From Plumapathes pennacea (Eukaryota > Cnidaria > Anthozoa > Antipatharia > Myriopathidae): a DNA stretch of 64,000 nucleotides. The position numbers and the translations under genes are program-made. The notes below the pieces were generated by a model, which worked only from the letters and a program-made list of their open reading frames with translations, was not told where the DNA came from and did no database searches. Positions 22,979-34,400 of the stretch are shown piece by piece; the first letter of the stretch is position 1, and each line of letters opens with the position of its first letter. The DNA lies in contig OZ038466.1 of assembly GCA_964036295.1 (NCBI GenBank), forward strand, positions 15,410,001 through 15,474,000, in the 5' to 3' direction.

Positions 22979-23808
22979 TCGGTTTATTACTACTCAATAA
23001 AACACTTATTCACCTACATATCATTCTAAAGGACGACGTTTCGCCTTGCTAAAGTGAGACGCTTTTCGCGATATATATGCAAATTTTTAACGTTTGTTTG
23101 CATGCAAACAACTGATATTAGATCAGTTTTTTTTTCAACAACGAAAGACAGAGTTACCAGAGGTGTCACAGTTTTGATAGAAAGTACCTAAAAGAAATAT
23201 ATTTGTGTTTTTCAATCCACGCGATAACCGACTTGTGGGCGAGACAAACGTCATTTGCGTGAAATCGAGCAATTTTGCTGACGTTTTTAGAAGAAATGCT
23301 CACAGACCCCAAAAAAAGAAAGTCGATAGTTTAAAAGATCAACATTCAAACTAACCACAACCAAAATTTCATAGTATTTGAAATCCCCGCGCATGGTGAA
23401 AATCCGCTTCATTTTAGACATAAATTATGACAATGAAATGTGACTGAAATATGACCTCCGTTATTAATTTACCAACAGTTCACAGATAATGGTATTCATT
23501 GAACAATCGTCTCAGAAGTAAGCTAAATACCTATTTAACAAATAAACAACCAGTACAGAGCCCTTGGTACATTTGTTTGTGAGAACGAGAGTGATTTTCT
23601 TGACCTTCGAAAATCGTTGTTTCCCCTGAGAATCGGCCGAATTACGTTTTGCAAATTTTCTCCCAAAGGAGGTGAAATCTGGACAAACTAAGTACATCAC
23701 GTTTTTTTACTTACTAATGCCTACAACTGACCAAAGTATGAGCGATTTCGATTTTTTGACTTTGGCCGCCGATTGCCACATTTCTTCGATTTTTACAGAC
23801 ATCAACTC
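22979..23808. repeat. Right arm of the foldback element
   Basis: Inverted match to 14765-15150 (outer part) and 16393-16680 (inner part). No gene. Confidence 0.65.
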
Positions 23809-24041
23809 TTAAAACAATACTTCGAGGGATAATGATTAGTATACAGATTTTAATACATTCTTGAAGTGAACGAGTTACAAGATACGGCATTGTTCGATTT
23901 CCACTGACTAACCTTTGTTGCTTATCCTTTCTGAATAAGTATCTGAGTTTAACACAAAACGGCGTCTGAAGCTCTCGATTTTCTTTCAAGCACTGTTCCC
24001 TTTGCGGAGCCATTTCTTCGGCACGCTTCCGTTCATGATGC
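23809..24041 (+). mobile_element. Dispersed repeat R1, copy c, right part
   Basis: Continues the R1 sequence broken at 14764 (compare 4374-4637). It carries the basic-repeat reading on the minus strand. Confidence 0.6.
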
Positions 24042-24045
24042 TTAA

Positions 24046-24290
24046 TGGCCTTGCAAAACGAGGACACATTGTGGCGGCAACATTGTGTCCTTCGATGTTT
24101 CCAGGGTAGCAAAACGTGCGGCAACATTGTTGCGTTCCGCGTGGACACAACAAATGTTTCTGAAGTTTTTCAGAAACATTTTTTTGTGTCCGCAACAAAT
24201 GTTTCGCGCGTGGCAAAACGGGGCAACATATAGGAAACATTCGCGCGCTAGCATTGTTGCCGCCACAATGCGTCCTCGTTTTGCCAGGCC
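24046..24290. mobile_element. 245-bp foldback MITE, TSD TTAA
   Basis: TTAA at 24042-24045 and 24291-24294. Ends pair: CCTTGCAAAACGAGGACAC with GCGTCCTCGTTTTGCCAGG; GGCGGCAACATTG pairs with CATTGTTGCCGCC further in. No ORF. TTAA is the target of piggyBac and Kolobok elements. Confidence 0.68.
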
Positions 24291-24294
24291 TTAA

Positions 24295-25002
24295 GAATTG
24301 GTTCATGCTTAGCGTGCGTCTACCGAGTTGTGGATGCACGCGGGAAGTTGGGAGAGCACGAGAGAAGCGTAAGAGTTGCTAGAGGCGTAGCCGAGAGCAA
24401 CTCTTGCTTCACGAGGAAAAACACTCTCTCATTGGCTGATTGAAAACATACCACAACTTATTACCATTTCTGTCATCTAAAAGTTGATGAGAGTCGATGA
24501 AAAAGATGTTGTTTAATCGACGAAAACCTTGAATATACTGTTAACCTGGCGTGGTGAAAGCTAACAGCCTGCGGTGACTTTAGAATTTGTAACGATGTAA
24601 ATATTTTGAACGGTACATTGTTGAAGATGAACCCAGAAAATTCAAGTCGCCGCTTAAAAACAACGTGAGATTCACCTTGAACTATGGCAGACAATGTGGG
24701 TCTGGAAAAGCAAAGTGATCCGTCGAAGAATGTGAACAATCATCATGAGCGAAAGAGATAGAAATGTTTGCCGAGCGGACCTGTTTGTTATTCGAGCTGC
24801 CAGCAAACTGTACTGTAAACACTGCAAGTATAGCGGCTTTCGGAATGAATGAACGCCGTTTCATTTAAAAGCCATTAAAGGCTTGACGGATATTTATCTT
24901 TGCTGTGACGGATTCACTGTCCATGAAAATTAAGCAGTCGAGAAATAGGTGAGTTTTGATTCATACAACTTTCTGTGCCGGCCGTTGAAATACAGAATTT
25001 TT
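24295..25002. repeat. Segment S, second copy, left part
   Basis: Similar to 5620-6168. Broken after CAGAATTTTT by a Helentron-like copy. Confidence 0.55.
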
Positions 25003-25156
25003 GCTCGCGGGGCGTTGCCCCGACGAGCTTAAAAAAGGAAATTGTTTTTTTTTTTTTTTTTCTTTTTTTCCGTGTTTTTAAGTGTTTTTCTTTTCTGGGT
25101 CGAGAATCAGCACACGGTGATTGTTTCATATTATCACGTGATATGCGATGACGTAA

Positions 25157-25503
25157 ACCGTCGTCCGGTTGGCTAAGTTGGTTGACTGCCAATCTTTCGT
25201 GCGGGAGGTCGCGGGTTCGAACCCCGGCCGGACCAGCACTCAGGGTCTTAAAATAACTGAGGAGAAGATGCTGCCTTTGTTTCTATCAGCAAATGGTAAG
25301 ATCTTTACGTGGCTCGGCTGACTACGTAAAATGGCGGTCCCGTCTCCCTATACTTCTATACTTGATTACAGGGGGGACGTAACTAGAACCACTGAGCACG
25401 TAAACAAATCTCTGGCAGTGACCACCCTCAGTGCCTGTACTCCACAGTAATATGCGAAGCCAAATTGTTGCTGAAAAGCCCCTTGAGGGGAGCATCAATA
25501 AAA

Positions 25504-25543
<40 letters not shown>
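25157..25543 (+). mobile_element. tRNA-derived SINE
   Basis: A tRNA-like head, an unrelated body with ACTCAGGGTCTTAAAATAAC, and a (TGTA)n tail at 25505-25546. The target duplication is GTAA (25153-25156, 25544-25547). The empty site is at 15258-15275 (GATGACGTAATTGACTTCG), inside another copy of the same host element. Head, body and microsatellite tail are the classic SINE layout. Confidence 0.85.
25162..25235 (+). promoter_or_regulatory. tRNA-like head with A and B boxes (RNA polymerase III)
   Basis: Box A TGGCTAAGTTGG at 25170-25181 and box B GGTTCGAACCC at 25214-25224 fit the Pol III consensus. An acceptor-like stem pairs GTCCGG with CCGGAC. It is not a functional tRNA: the anticodon arm does not fold well and 1-72 is a C-C mismatch. 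Confidence 0.78.
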
Positions 25544-25547
<4 letters not shown>

Positions 25548-26539
25548 TTGACTTCGCTAAACAACTCGAGATGTGGCCAGTGAATTGCTCGTTACTTGTG
25601 TGTAAAAGTTAACTGCATCCCATTCAAGCTCAACACCGTTGGGCTCTGTGGAACATGCACGGATAAACTGGATTTCAGGGAACGATTTTGGCTTGCGTTC
25701 TTAAGTTCACCGCGGAAGCTTTGAGAATAGCCGTAAACAAATGTTTGATGGATACCGCTGGGGGATTGCAAATTTCTCTGTTGCCGCTAAATATTTAGTC
25801 CCGACGAAAATTTCTGTGGCGGCACGAAATACTTTTGTGAAGATAACAGGCCGAAAACGGAACCCAAAGCTACGATGAGCTTTAGTCGCAAAACAATGGC
25901 GATTTATGCTTTACTCTGTACATGACATCTGTTGCCTCATAAATTTCTTTTGCTTATCGTACTTTGCTTGTTGAAATGTTTCGCAATGCTCATTGTATAC
26001 CAGATATGAAAAATACACCGAAATAGTCCTGAGCATTGAGTTTGCAGTTCACCAGTGACTGAACACACTGTGAACAAAACCGCAATAATATTGTAAACAA
26101 GTGTCGTGTTACATTCCTCACTTGTTACAGAACACGAATACTCGAAAGCCTGATAGAAGAAAAGTATTCAGTTAATAAAAGAAAACACAAATTAAAGCGA
26201 AGGCTGGATTAATCGTGGCCTCTGGTTAGAAATAAGAGTCGAAGTCAAACTGTCAAAAATCGATTGTGCATAAAAAGATATGTCCCGCATTCTCAAAATG
26301 TAGGGTCGCTCAACCTTTAAGAAGCAAGTGTATGAGTGTTGTAATGATAATTTATAGCTTAATCAGGTTTCATTTGAGCAAGGTGTCAACAGCCAAGTTC
26401 TCCATAGCTGTGTGATATTTTTCTGGTGAGAAACTGTAAGTCTCTCTTGGGAGTTCCACTCTTGTCCCTACTTTCCATTTTAGTATATTCTGGTCTCGAC
26501 GCAACTCACGCCGCGAGCTCACTGGCAACGCCAGTCTAG

Positions 26540-27190
26540 TTCAGACTTGATTACGGATTTCCTTTGGGTGCCGGTTTGACTTCATGTAGTATAGATTTCT
26601 TCGGAAAATAAAACTTTTTTCTTCTTTGTAAAGCTTCTGTTAATTTATAAACGAGGAAAGCTAGAAAAAGTCGAAAGGAAGCGACATTTGCTCACGTCAT
26701 ATTATTGAGCACGGGCGTGCACAATAAAGTTATGGAGCACGATCTTCGACCAATCAGAACGTGGTTTATATCGCGACTATGTTATAATGTCGGTTATAAC
26801 ATGTTTGTCGTCATTTCTCTAGACGTATTTGTCGCTGTTCGATCGTTTCACGATTTCGACTTGCCCGTGCCTGTCCCCTTCTCCTTTGAGGACGAGCTTC
26901 GCGAGACCGTTCTGTTTCAAGCTTTCCAGTTTTCAAATTCATTTTCATGAACGCAGTTACGTACAATTGTTGCTTCGTTCAAATATTCTTTTCTTCCGAA
27001 TGTCAGTAAAAACACTGGCGGAGACGCTAATCGATAATTATTACGTCATTGCCTTAGGCACCTGGCCTAAAAAGTCGTACGCCAGACAGACGGACTGGCA
27101 GACGAACATTAAATTTCGAGACGGCGATCCGCTTGGAGTCTCCAAGTAAGACGATATTACTGCATTAGCGTCATGATTATCACCCTCGCT
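26540..27190. repeat. Segment S right part and R1 tail
   Basis: 26540-26787 matches 6169-6336 plus 7001-7080 with no insert, the empty site of the 664-bp element. 26788-27190 matches R1 sequence near 4640-5520, ending GAACATTAAATTTCGAGACG. Confidence 0.55.
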
Positions 27191-27342
27191 TACACTCGGG
27201 GAATTTAGATATCCAGATAATTATATTTTCATCGCGTGCAATATCTGACAAGGGAGAGATAAAAATGATGTTCACTGTGCGCGCGCAATTTTTGAAGACA
27301 GTAAGCTCTGACAGGAAATAAAGACTGTGAGATATGTCTTTC

Positions 27343-27728
27343 AAGACAAGACAAGACAAGACAAGGTTTATTTATAAAATGAAAAAAAGAAGTAAGCATT
27401 TCATAAAAAGGCTCGAGGTTATCCCTATCGAGGATATTCCCCAGTAATACAAAAATTTAAATATCGTATAAAAATATAAGAAAAAGCAATAAGATATATC
27501 AATTTAAAAGAAATTTACAATATGAAAATAATAAAATATTCATATTTTCTCAATTTACTTTTAAAACTTATGAAGAAATCTTCTTCAGCTATATCCTTTG
27601 GAAGATCGTTCCACTCTTTAACAATCCTGATGAAAAAGTTTTGTTTTGTTTTGGATATTTCATCCTTAACTACTGTGTTGTCCATCTACTATAGAACACA
27701 GCACAAGGTGATTTAGCTCCAGCACAAC
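27343..27728 (-). mobile_element. LINE 3' end (CR1/L2-like), truncated
   Basis: On the minus strand the end of an ORF2 reads NFFIRIVKEWNDLPKDIAEE, then a short 3' UTR, AATAAA and a (CTTGT)n tail at 27343-27366. The FF-R-V-EWN-LP motif is typical of the C-terminus of CR1/L2-type LINEs. All upstream parts are missing. Confidence 0.65.
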
Positions 27729-27735
27729 AATTTAA

Positions 27736-29310
27736 GGTGGCTCCATAGGGTTTTCAGGCGCAATTTCGCGTGGGCACCAAAATTACAATGAAATAAAACC
27801 CGACTTTCGTAATTCTTTGGAGGAAATCTGAATTTAACAGGAATTTCTAAAAACTCGGATTAAAAACAGTTTACGATGCGTGCACGGTTCTTCGTGTCAC
27901 GAAGAAACCAAACTTTCAAGCCTTTCAATCAAACTAAGTACGCGCCGTCTTTACTTGATCGCCGATCTTTATCACTTTACCTTCGAATGTATATAACTCT
28001 ACTGAATTAGTCTGAAAGTATTGTTTCTGCACATCCTGTCAGGCCAATAACTAAACAAGCAACACAACGATGAAGAAGTTCTACAATTCAGATTTTATTC
28101 TGTTTGACTTTGAAATGAACAGCCGTCACAAACGCGGCTCCGGCGAACGGTCAGTTCGGCAATCATCAGTTGCAATGGACAAACCAGTACATTCGGCCTA
28201 GTCACAACACTGACAGCAATTCTTGGAAGTAAGCAAACTTAGACAGAAATTATTGGCGTTTTTATGAAGCTTTGCAAATCCTACTAACCTGTAGAGTTTG
28301 ATCCCGTGTCAATCTGTGGCATATTATCTCAGGTGAGCAGTCGCAAAACTAAATATTCACGAACTGTACTGAATAAGTATGAATAAACTTGATGGGACAC
28401 AAATGCCAACAAACTTGTTGGGAGCTAGTGGACTAGCATACGACGGCTTGAACTGACGACTTTCGAACGGTCTTCACGGCTTTGTATTGAAAAGGATTGA
28501 GTTGTTGAACAACTATCACCCTCGAATTGTTCGAGACTTCGCCAACAGTAGTTCGCACAGCATAATTCGTGGCTGACATATCCAGTACGAGCTTCTCAAG
28601 ACAGAAATTTAGGAATTGCATGGTGTTTCCTTTTAGCTTCACACCAAGAAAACTTGCTGTACTTGCAGGCGTGCGATCGCCGCTTTCTCCTCGTGTTTAC
28701 ATGCACAACTTGTTTTCACGCGCAAGGACATTACGGCTAATGCATGCGCACTTGTCGATCTTGTCGAGTCATTATTTTGCATTTGATGGCGCAATACGCA
28801 AGTAAAATATCAAGTTTTTCTTTGCATTTTTCTCGAGATTCCTTCAGTTAATCTGTCTTAAATTATGCAGGCAAACGAAGATTAGTATTCGGTTTTGAAT
28901 ATTTGATTTTAATGGAAATTTATGGAGCATATTTTTTTTTATTTGCAAAAAACATAAATTGCCAATTAGCTCGGAATCCGCTCCTCTAACCCCAACTTTT
29001 TTTCGCAGTTATGTTTATCTTATACAAATTTCTAAACATACTGAAAGTTTCAGAGAAATTCACCAAAGAAAACTTGAGAAAATAGAGCAGAAAGGTTGAA
29101 AACGGGGTAGAAGACCTTTATTTCAAGGACGTATTGTTTCCATAGAAATCACACTAGAGTGACAAAAGTAAGACGTATACGCAACAGACCTTTCGAAACA
29201 TCTACCCTGCAAATTTGATCAGGAAAGAATATAATGAAATGAAAATATGACGGTTTTGGTGTCATAAACTAAATACATGCAAGTGCAGGGAAATACCCTA
29301 TGGAGCCACC
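27736..29310. mobile_element. 1.6-kb TIR element with TTAA duplication
   Basis: Perfect 15-bp inverted ends GGTGGCTCCATAGGG (27736-27750 and 29296-29310) and TTAA on both sides. No transposase is readable, so it is non-autonomous. TTAA plus GG ends fit Kolobok or piggyBac; I cannot decide. It interrupts a segment present as an empty paralogue at about 29432-29520. Confidence 0.75.
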
Positions 29311-29698
29311 TTAAAGAACTTAATTCAGCACTGTTAGAAAACTGGGCCGTAAGTATTTTTTTTCGGAATTTGATTGTCTATTTCTTCCGGGGAAATGAAT
29401 CAGCATCCCCTCCTCCTAACCTTAACTACAATGTCGCCCCTCTACTATAGAACACAGCACAGTGTGATTTAGTTCCAGTACAGTAATTCAAAGAATTTCA
29501 GCTCTGTTAGAAAACAGGGTCGTAAGTATGTTTTTTGGAATTTAATTGTGTATTTCTCCTGGGGAAACAAATAAGCACCCCGCTGACCTTAACTTCAGAG
29601 GACAGTTATTAAGCCATGCACAGAGAACATGAAACTGATGTTAAAATGTTAAAATGTTTGCCTGTGCATTCTAATTTGAAATTTAAGGATTTTTGGCC
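29311..29698. repeat. Diverged duplicate of the TTAA-element flank
   Basis: CTACTATAGAACACAGCAC occurs at 27686 and 29432, and CTGTTAGAAAAC occurs at 29331 and 29503. This indicates a duplicated unit of roughly 170 bp, one copy carrying the TTAA element. Confidence 0.5.
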
Positions 29699-30319
29699 TC
29701 AATCTCTTGAGGTTTCCTTTATACTTTGTTTTCCTGAGACCCCCAATTGTTTGGATGACTGCGTCCCATTCTTCAAGGAAGATGGTGTGCTGTTCCCCAT
29801 TTTCTCCGCAGGCCACCGCTTTCGCTCTCTGTAGCTGCACTTCTCCCTGTCCATAATGAGTTTCGTTATGACTTCAGGAGTGATCACTTTCTGCACGTAA
29901 TATTTGCCGTAGCTCTCAAAAAGTTCCATGACAGTGTCCTCTATTTCTGTGAGCTCTGATGAGGTGAAATAAAAACAGAGAGCAAGTATACCCGAGGCTT
30001 TTTGGGACCCGTACAGCTTCACCTTATGCCATTTAAAGCTGGTCGGGCAATACAGATTGCTCTTCTTTGTGTACCGTGAAAGTACTGACGCCGTCCGCTT
30101 CGGGCTCAGCCTGTTCCTCCTTCTTTCGTTTGGTCTGATTTCATGCCAGTCAGTCCTCATCATTTTAATCCCAACTGTTTCGTTTGGGAGATCTGCCATG
30201 AAATATTTTCCATCGGGTAGGTTTTCTCTCGTCAAAGCTTTATTGAATTGTCTAATGTGAATTAACCATGTGCGTTGTTTTTCTGTGAACACTGAACCCA
30301 ACGAAACCACTGATGACAT
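29699..30319 (-). CDS. Uncharacterised 206-codon ORF
   Basis: The longest frame outside the retroelements. It starts MSSVVSLGSVFTEKQR and contains WLIHIRQFNKALTREN, SNLYCPTSFKWHKVKLYGSQ and ESYGKYYVQKVITPEVI. Near the end (about 29840) another frame gives a plausible continuation (CGENGEQHTIFLEEWDAVIQ), so one frameshift is likely. I recognise no family. It may be the decayed ORF of an unknown transposon or a single-exon pseudogene. Confidence 0.4.
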   Translation of the reverse strand: MSSVVSLGSVFTEKQRTWLIHIRQFNKALTRENLPDGKYFMADLPNETVGIKMMRTDWHEIRPNERRRNRLSPKRTASVLSRYTKKSNLYCPTSFKWHKVKLYGSQKASGILALCFYFTSSELTEIEDTVMELFESYGKYYVQKVITPEVITKLIMDREKCSYRERKRWPAEKMGNSTPSSLKNGTQSSKQLGVSGKQSIKETSRD

Positions 30320-30461
30320 AACTCCAGTGACCTTGGCACCTCTGAGACGATAGCACGTGATCCTACGACCCTACAACATCTGGGTAACCCACAAACCCAT
30401 CACGACTCCTACGAGACTTACTGACCAACGTAAAGGACACTGACAAATCTATCAACAGACA

Positions 30462-30700
30462 GTGAAAAGCATACAGAATACCTTGTACTGACTACGAAGC
30501 CACCTACATCGGTGAAACTGGAAGAAACCTGAACACGAGACTTATATTGAACACAAACGAGCTACCAGAAACGGCGACATCAGAAACACTTCTGAACACC
30601 ATCGACAGACTGAACACGATATTAACTGAGACTCCGCTGAATGCATCAGCCACAGTACTAACTACTACCAACGACTTACACTGGTTTGCAGATTTTTTTT
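30462..30700 (+). pseudogene. GIY-YIG endonuclease fragment, Penelope-like
   Basis: With one frameshift near 30545 the frame reads YRIPCTDYEATYIGETGRNL, then EHKRATRNGDIRNTSEHH, then STNYYQRL. C-T-C/Y, YIGETGR and EHK are the hallmark of the GIY-YIG domain at the C-terminus of Penelope-like retroelements. No reverse transcriptase is seen next to it. Confidence 0.62.
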
Positions 30701-31206
30701 GTGTTTATATGAACGAAAACTAGTTGATTTTTTCGGGCTTCGCCCTCATCAACTATCACCTCATAGAAATTTTGAGCTCATGTCTAATTGTTAAATATAT
30801 ATACACATCTAACTAAAAAAATAAAAAATGAAAAATAAATATCGGCCACATTAGAACAGTTCATTTATTATGACAAAGCGGGGGTAGGGATTAGAATACT
30901 GATAGGGGCTCTGAAAATTTCTTTTAACTACCAAGGAGAGGCGGCCAAATATAAAAACGCCAAAAACGCCAAGGGTTCGATTATGCATAAAACTGCGTAC
31001 CGGAGGTTCTACTGCATTGAGGAAGCTCCCTCATTTTCCCACCCTGCCATTCACCCTCCCCCTTCTTTTGCGCTGTTGCTACGCAGGCTTCACTGAGGGG
31101 AAATTCCTTCCCCACCCCTCCCCCTCACTAACCTCACCTTGCGTCATTTTCTAACCTTCCCCCAGTGTCACTATACAGAAGAATATTTTTCTAATTCCTG
31201 TGGCAA
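30701..31206. other. Upstream region of the calsequestrin-like gene
   Basis: No gene. Contains C/T-rich stretches near 31025-31165. No TATA box is evident; the transcription start cannot be placed. Confidence 0.45.
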
Positions 31207-31479
31207 ATGAAGTCAATATTTCTACTTTCTCTTGTTTACTGTATTTTGAATACCTTTCAAAGTGCAACAAGCGATGAGGAAGATGAAATATGGGCTCAGG
31301 AACGCGACCGATCTAGTTACCTCAAGGATGATGGCATTCGGCGCGTTGTGCGACTCAAAACGCAGAACTTCCAGCGTTCACTAAAACAGTCCAAGCTTCT
31401 TGTCGTGCTGTTCTACTTCGCAAATAGCGACAGTCCTGGTGCGGAGAAGCCTTGGAACACAGAAGAGCAGATGTTAGAG
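31207..31479 (+). CDS. Calsequestrin-like exon 1
   Basis: Residues 1-91. It carries the hydrophobic signal peptide, a short acidic stretch (SDEEDE) and the first strand of domain I; DDGIRRVV corresponds to calsequestrin YDGKDRVV. It ends in phase 0 before donor gtaaag. No TATA box or clear promoter is visible upstream. Confidence 0.88.
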
Positions 31480-34400
31480 GTAAAGCTGGGGATTTGATTT
31501 TGATACCCCAGGATAGCTTTAAACCGCAACAGCGGGCTTCGTGTTGATTCAGTTAATTTCTCTTCGATCATTTGTTTGCACGCAGGCCTGCTGTTCGGAG
31601 AGTAAAACTGGGTATGCCAGTGCTTACAAATTAATGTTTGTGTGTATATATCCACACTCTCAGCAGGGTACGACTACGTTTTATCTCATTTGAGGTGTTG
31701 CATAATTTATGATTACTGGCAAGTGTTCTCTAAAAATCCTTGCAAATTATATGTCGTGTTAATCCACTTCCCGATCGACCTTTGAAACATAATTTTCAGC
31801 AATTAAGCTTAGTAAGCTCTGATGAATAAATATATCTGTACATCCAGGAATGAATACAGTGTGACAGAATGTTAAAAATAACCTCCATTTCATATGGGAG
31901 GGAATTTATATTACTTAACGAGCAAAAAGTATATGGCTTGCGTAAGATAGAGGGAAGTAGAATGATCCTGAATAAAAAAATGGAGGAGGAGGGGAAGGGG
32001 AAGGGAGGGAGAAACTTAAATTAGTCACCCCCTCTTCGAGCTTTGCCAGGATCACTCAGTTTTCCTATTTCTTTCACTTGACATTAAATGAGGGCCTAGA
32101 TGGGGGGAGGGGGAGGGGGGGGGGGGGGGGGGTGGGGGTCTGCAGAACACTTTTAACAGTAAAAAATTCAGGCCCCCAACACTTAACAGTAAACCCCATC
32201 TTGGCCCTCTTTTCTTAACGTTAATGTTTGGGGCTTCATAACACTTAACAGTAAAAAATATCAGGCCCATAACACTTAACAGTAAACCCCATCTGGCCCT
32301 CTTAAATGTATTGTAAGACAGTGTAACATGTAGTGTACATTTTATATTCAGAACTTAAGAAGGAGTTCCAGTTTTATTAGCTGAGAGATAAGGCTCTTTT
32401 TTAGAAAAACTAAAGAGTCTGTTGGGTAAGCAAATTGGGCTTCACTAAAAGAAATTTTGTTGGGGAGGCTCCACCCAGACTTTCAACTTCTTCTTTCATA
32501 TGCCAGAGGGTGTAAGAGTTTCAGCTGCATTAATAGTGACAAACCTTTGGCAAGGCGGTGCGAAGATATGAATTCTATTTTCTAGTGGTAAAAACAATAT
32601 TTTATGAATGGGTGCTGTGTGATTGATTGAAATATTGTTTTTACCATGAGAAAACAAAATCCATATCTTTAAGCCACTGTGTAATTTTCTTTTTATTTAG
32701 GGTTTTACAAGAAAATGCCCAAAAAACCTTGCAAAAGCCAGAAATGATGCCATCGTTATCCTTACTTAAGTGAGGATATGGAAAATATGCTGTAGGTGGA
32801 GCTTGGTTTATGTGTTTGCCTAACTAGCACAATTATTTAAATTTCAAGCTATATGCAGTCAAACCTCTATTAAGCGGCCCTCTGTTAGGCGATCACTCTC
32901 TGTTAAGCAGTCACTTATCACAGTCCTGGAATGCGCTCCACTTAATAATATTGTAAACTGTAAACTTGACCTCTATTTACTGGTCACCTCTATTAAGCGG
33001 ATGCAGTCATCATTTCGATTCCCCATTTGGCTAATTTTATTGTATATCATCTCTATTAAAACATTCACCTAGTTAGATAACAATGCAATATGACACAATG
33101 ATAAGCTGGGCTGGATGTTCAGTTTATTTTAGCAGCTGATCAAACATAACATGCAATCAGTGTAAAAATGCCATTATTAGGCAGCTACACACGTCAAATT
33201 CCTCTCTTACCAGCTTCCATATCAGTCAGCCACAATGTAATTAATAATTAATTGCCTGTTAGCAGACCTCTATTAAACAGTCAGTTGGCTATCCCTGAAG
33301 GTGACCACTTAATAGAGGTTTGACTGTACAAGTGATTTTTGGAATCAGTTTGTTTTTACCTAGAAATGAAATTTATGCTAATGAGGCAAACACAAAACAA
33401 AGATCTGCCTTGGGAAAAAGTACTATCCCATATCCCCATTTTCAAGAAGTAGGAAAACTTCCCCAGATAGTGCACCTGGTTATTTTATGCCAATGTTGAA
33501 GTAGCACCATGAGATACAAATGCTTATAGTGAATGGTACCCAGAAACTTGTGGGTCGATCTTGGAATCTCGGCAGCCTTTTTGATGAATCTCAGAGTCTC
33601 GTATTTTTTTGCCACCCCTGTTTATATAAGTTTGTATAACATAAGAGGCAAACTGTGGGATTTTCTTTCCAGATTGTATCTCGAGTGTTGCAGCCTCAAG
33701 GTGTCATGGCTGGTTCCCTAAATCTGGCAAACATGGAGGATATGAAATTGGCACAAAATCTTGGTAAGTGGAAATTAGACCTTTTATTTGTGAGCTCAAC
33801 ATATTAGTGTAAATTTTCCCACTAACTCCAGACATATGAGTGCAATATAGTGATGGTGGGAAACATGCAGTCAATATGTGTTTCCTAAGTTTACAACTAC
33901 ATTACACTTCTAAATTGTAGAAGGAAGCTTCTTTGCCTATACTGTATTTCTTAGGCAACTGGCTACTTTAATGTGCCATTTTTTAGATATTATGATAAAC
34001 AGTTTTGTAGTTACAAAGTTTTGTAGATACTATTATCTTATTCACTGAAATCATTTTATAAGTCTTATCCTTTGTTTGATACACATAAAATTAATTTAAG
34101 TTGTAGCTGTTTCTCAATATGTCGGCACTGGACAGTTAACACTTTTAAGGAAACAACTAACTTTAATATTGCTACATTTGTATCATATGTGTGTTATAAT
34201 GTGCAAGAAGTGTCATGGCAAATCATGACAGTAATGCCTCAAACAACAATACAACATTACCATTTATTTGTACAAAGAAGTAGTTATATATATAAATATA
34301 TATAAAAATATTAGTAAATCAGGGGGCTCCCAGAAATAGCTTGCGCTATTTGGGTCCGTTAGCCATAAAACATCAAACAGAAAAGAGTGTGAAATATCAC

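Larger units (their letters stand above)
14765..23808. mobile_element. Long-inverted-repeat (foldback) element, TSD TTA
   Basis: TTA at 14762-14764 and 23809-23811 flanks the element. The left arm (from 14765) and the right arm (from 23808, inverted) are about 90% alike for some 390 bp, for example GGCCAAAGTCAAAAAATCGA and GATTTCACCTCCTTTGGGAG. Lower similarity continues inward: 16393-16680 matches 22985-23260 inverted. Without the nested retroelement it is about 4.1 kb. No transposase found. The 3-bp TSD points to PIF/Harbinger. Confidence 0.72.
25003..26539 (+). mobile_element. Helentron/Helitron2-like element, copy 3, with resolved empty site
   Basis: Starts GCTCGCGGGGCG and ends with the hairpin ACTGGCAACGCCAGT and CTAG. 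TT lies on each side (25001-25002, 26540-26541). The empty site at 6161-6172 has GAATTTTTCAGA, showing insertion between two T residues and no longer duplication. The 3' copy of the terminal repeat (CGCCGCGAGCTC) lies inside the hairpin. About 1.15 kb without the SINE. Confidence 0.7.

Noticed and set aside
25162..25235. Functional tRNA gene
   Set aside because: Boxes A and B are good, but the anticodon arm is poor and the sequence is joined to a SINE body with a microsatellite tail and target duplication.
32052..32270. Proline-rich minus-strand ORF
   Set aside because: Complement of the poly(G) tract.
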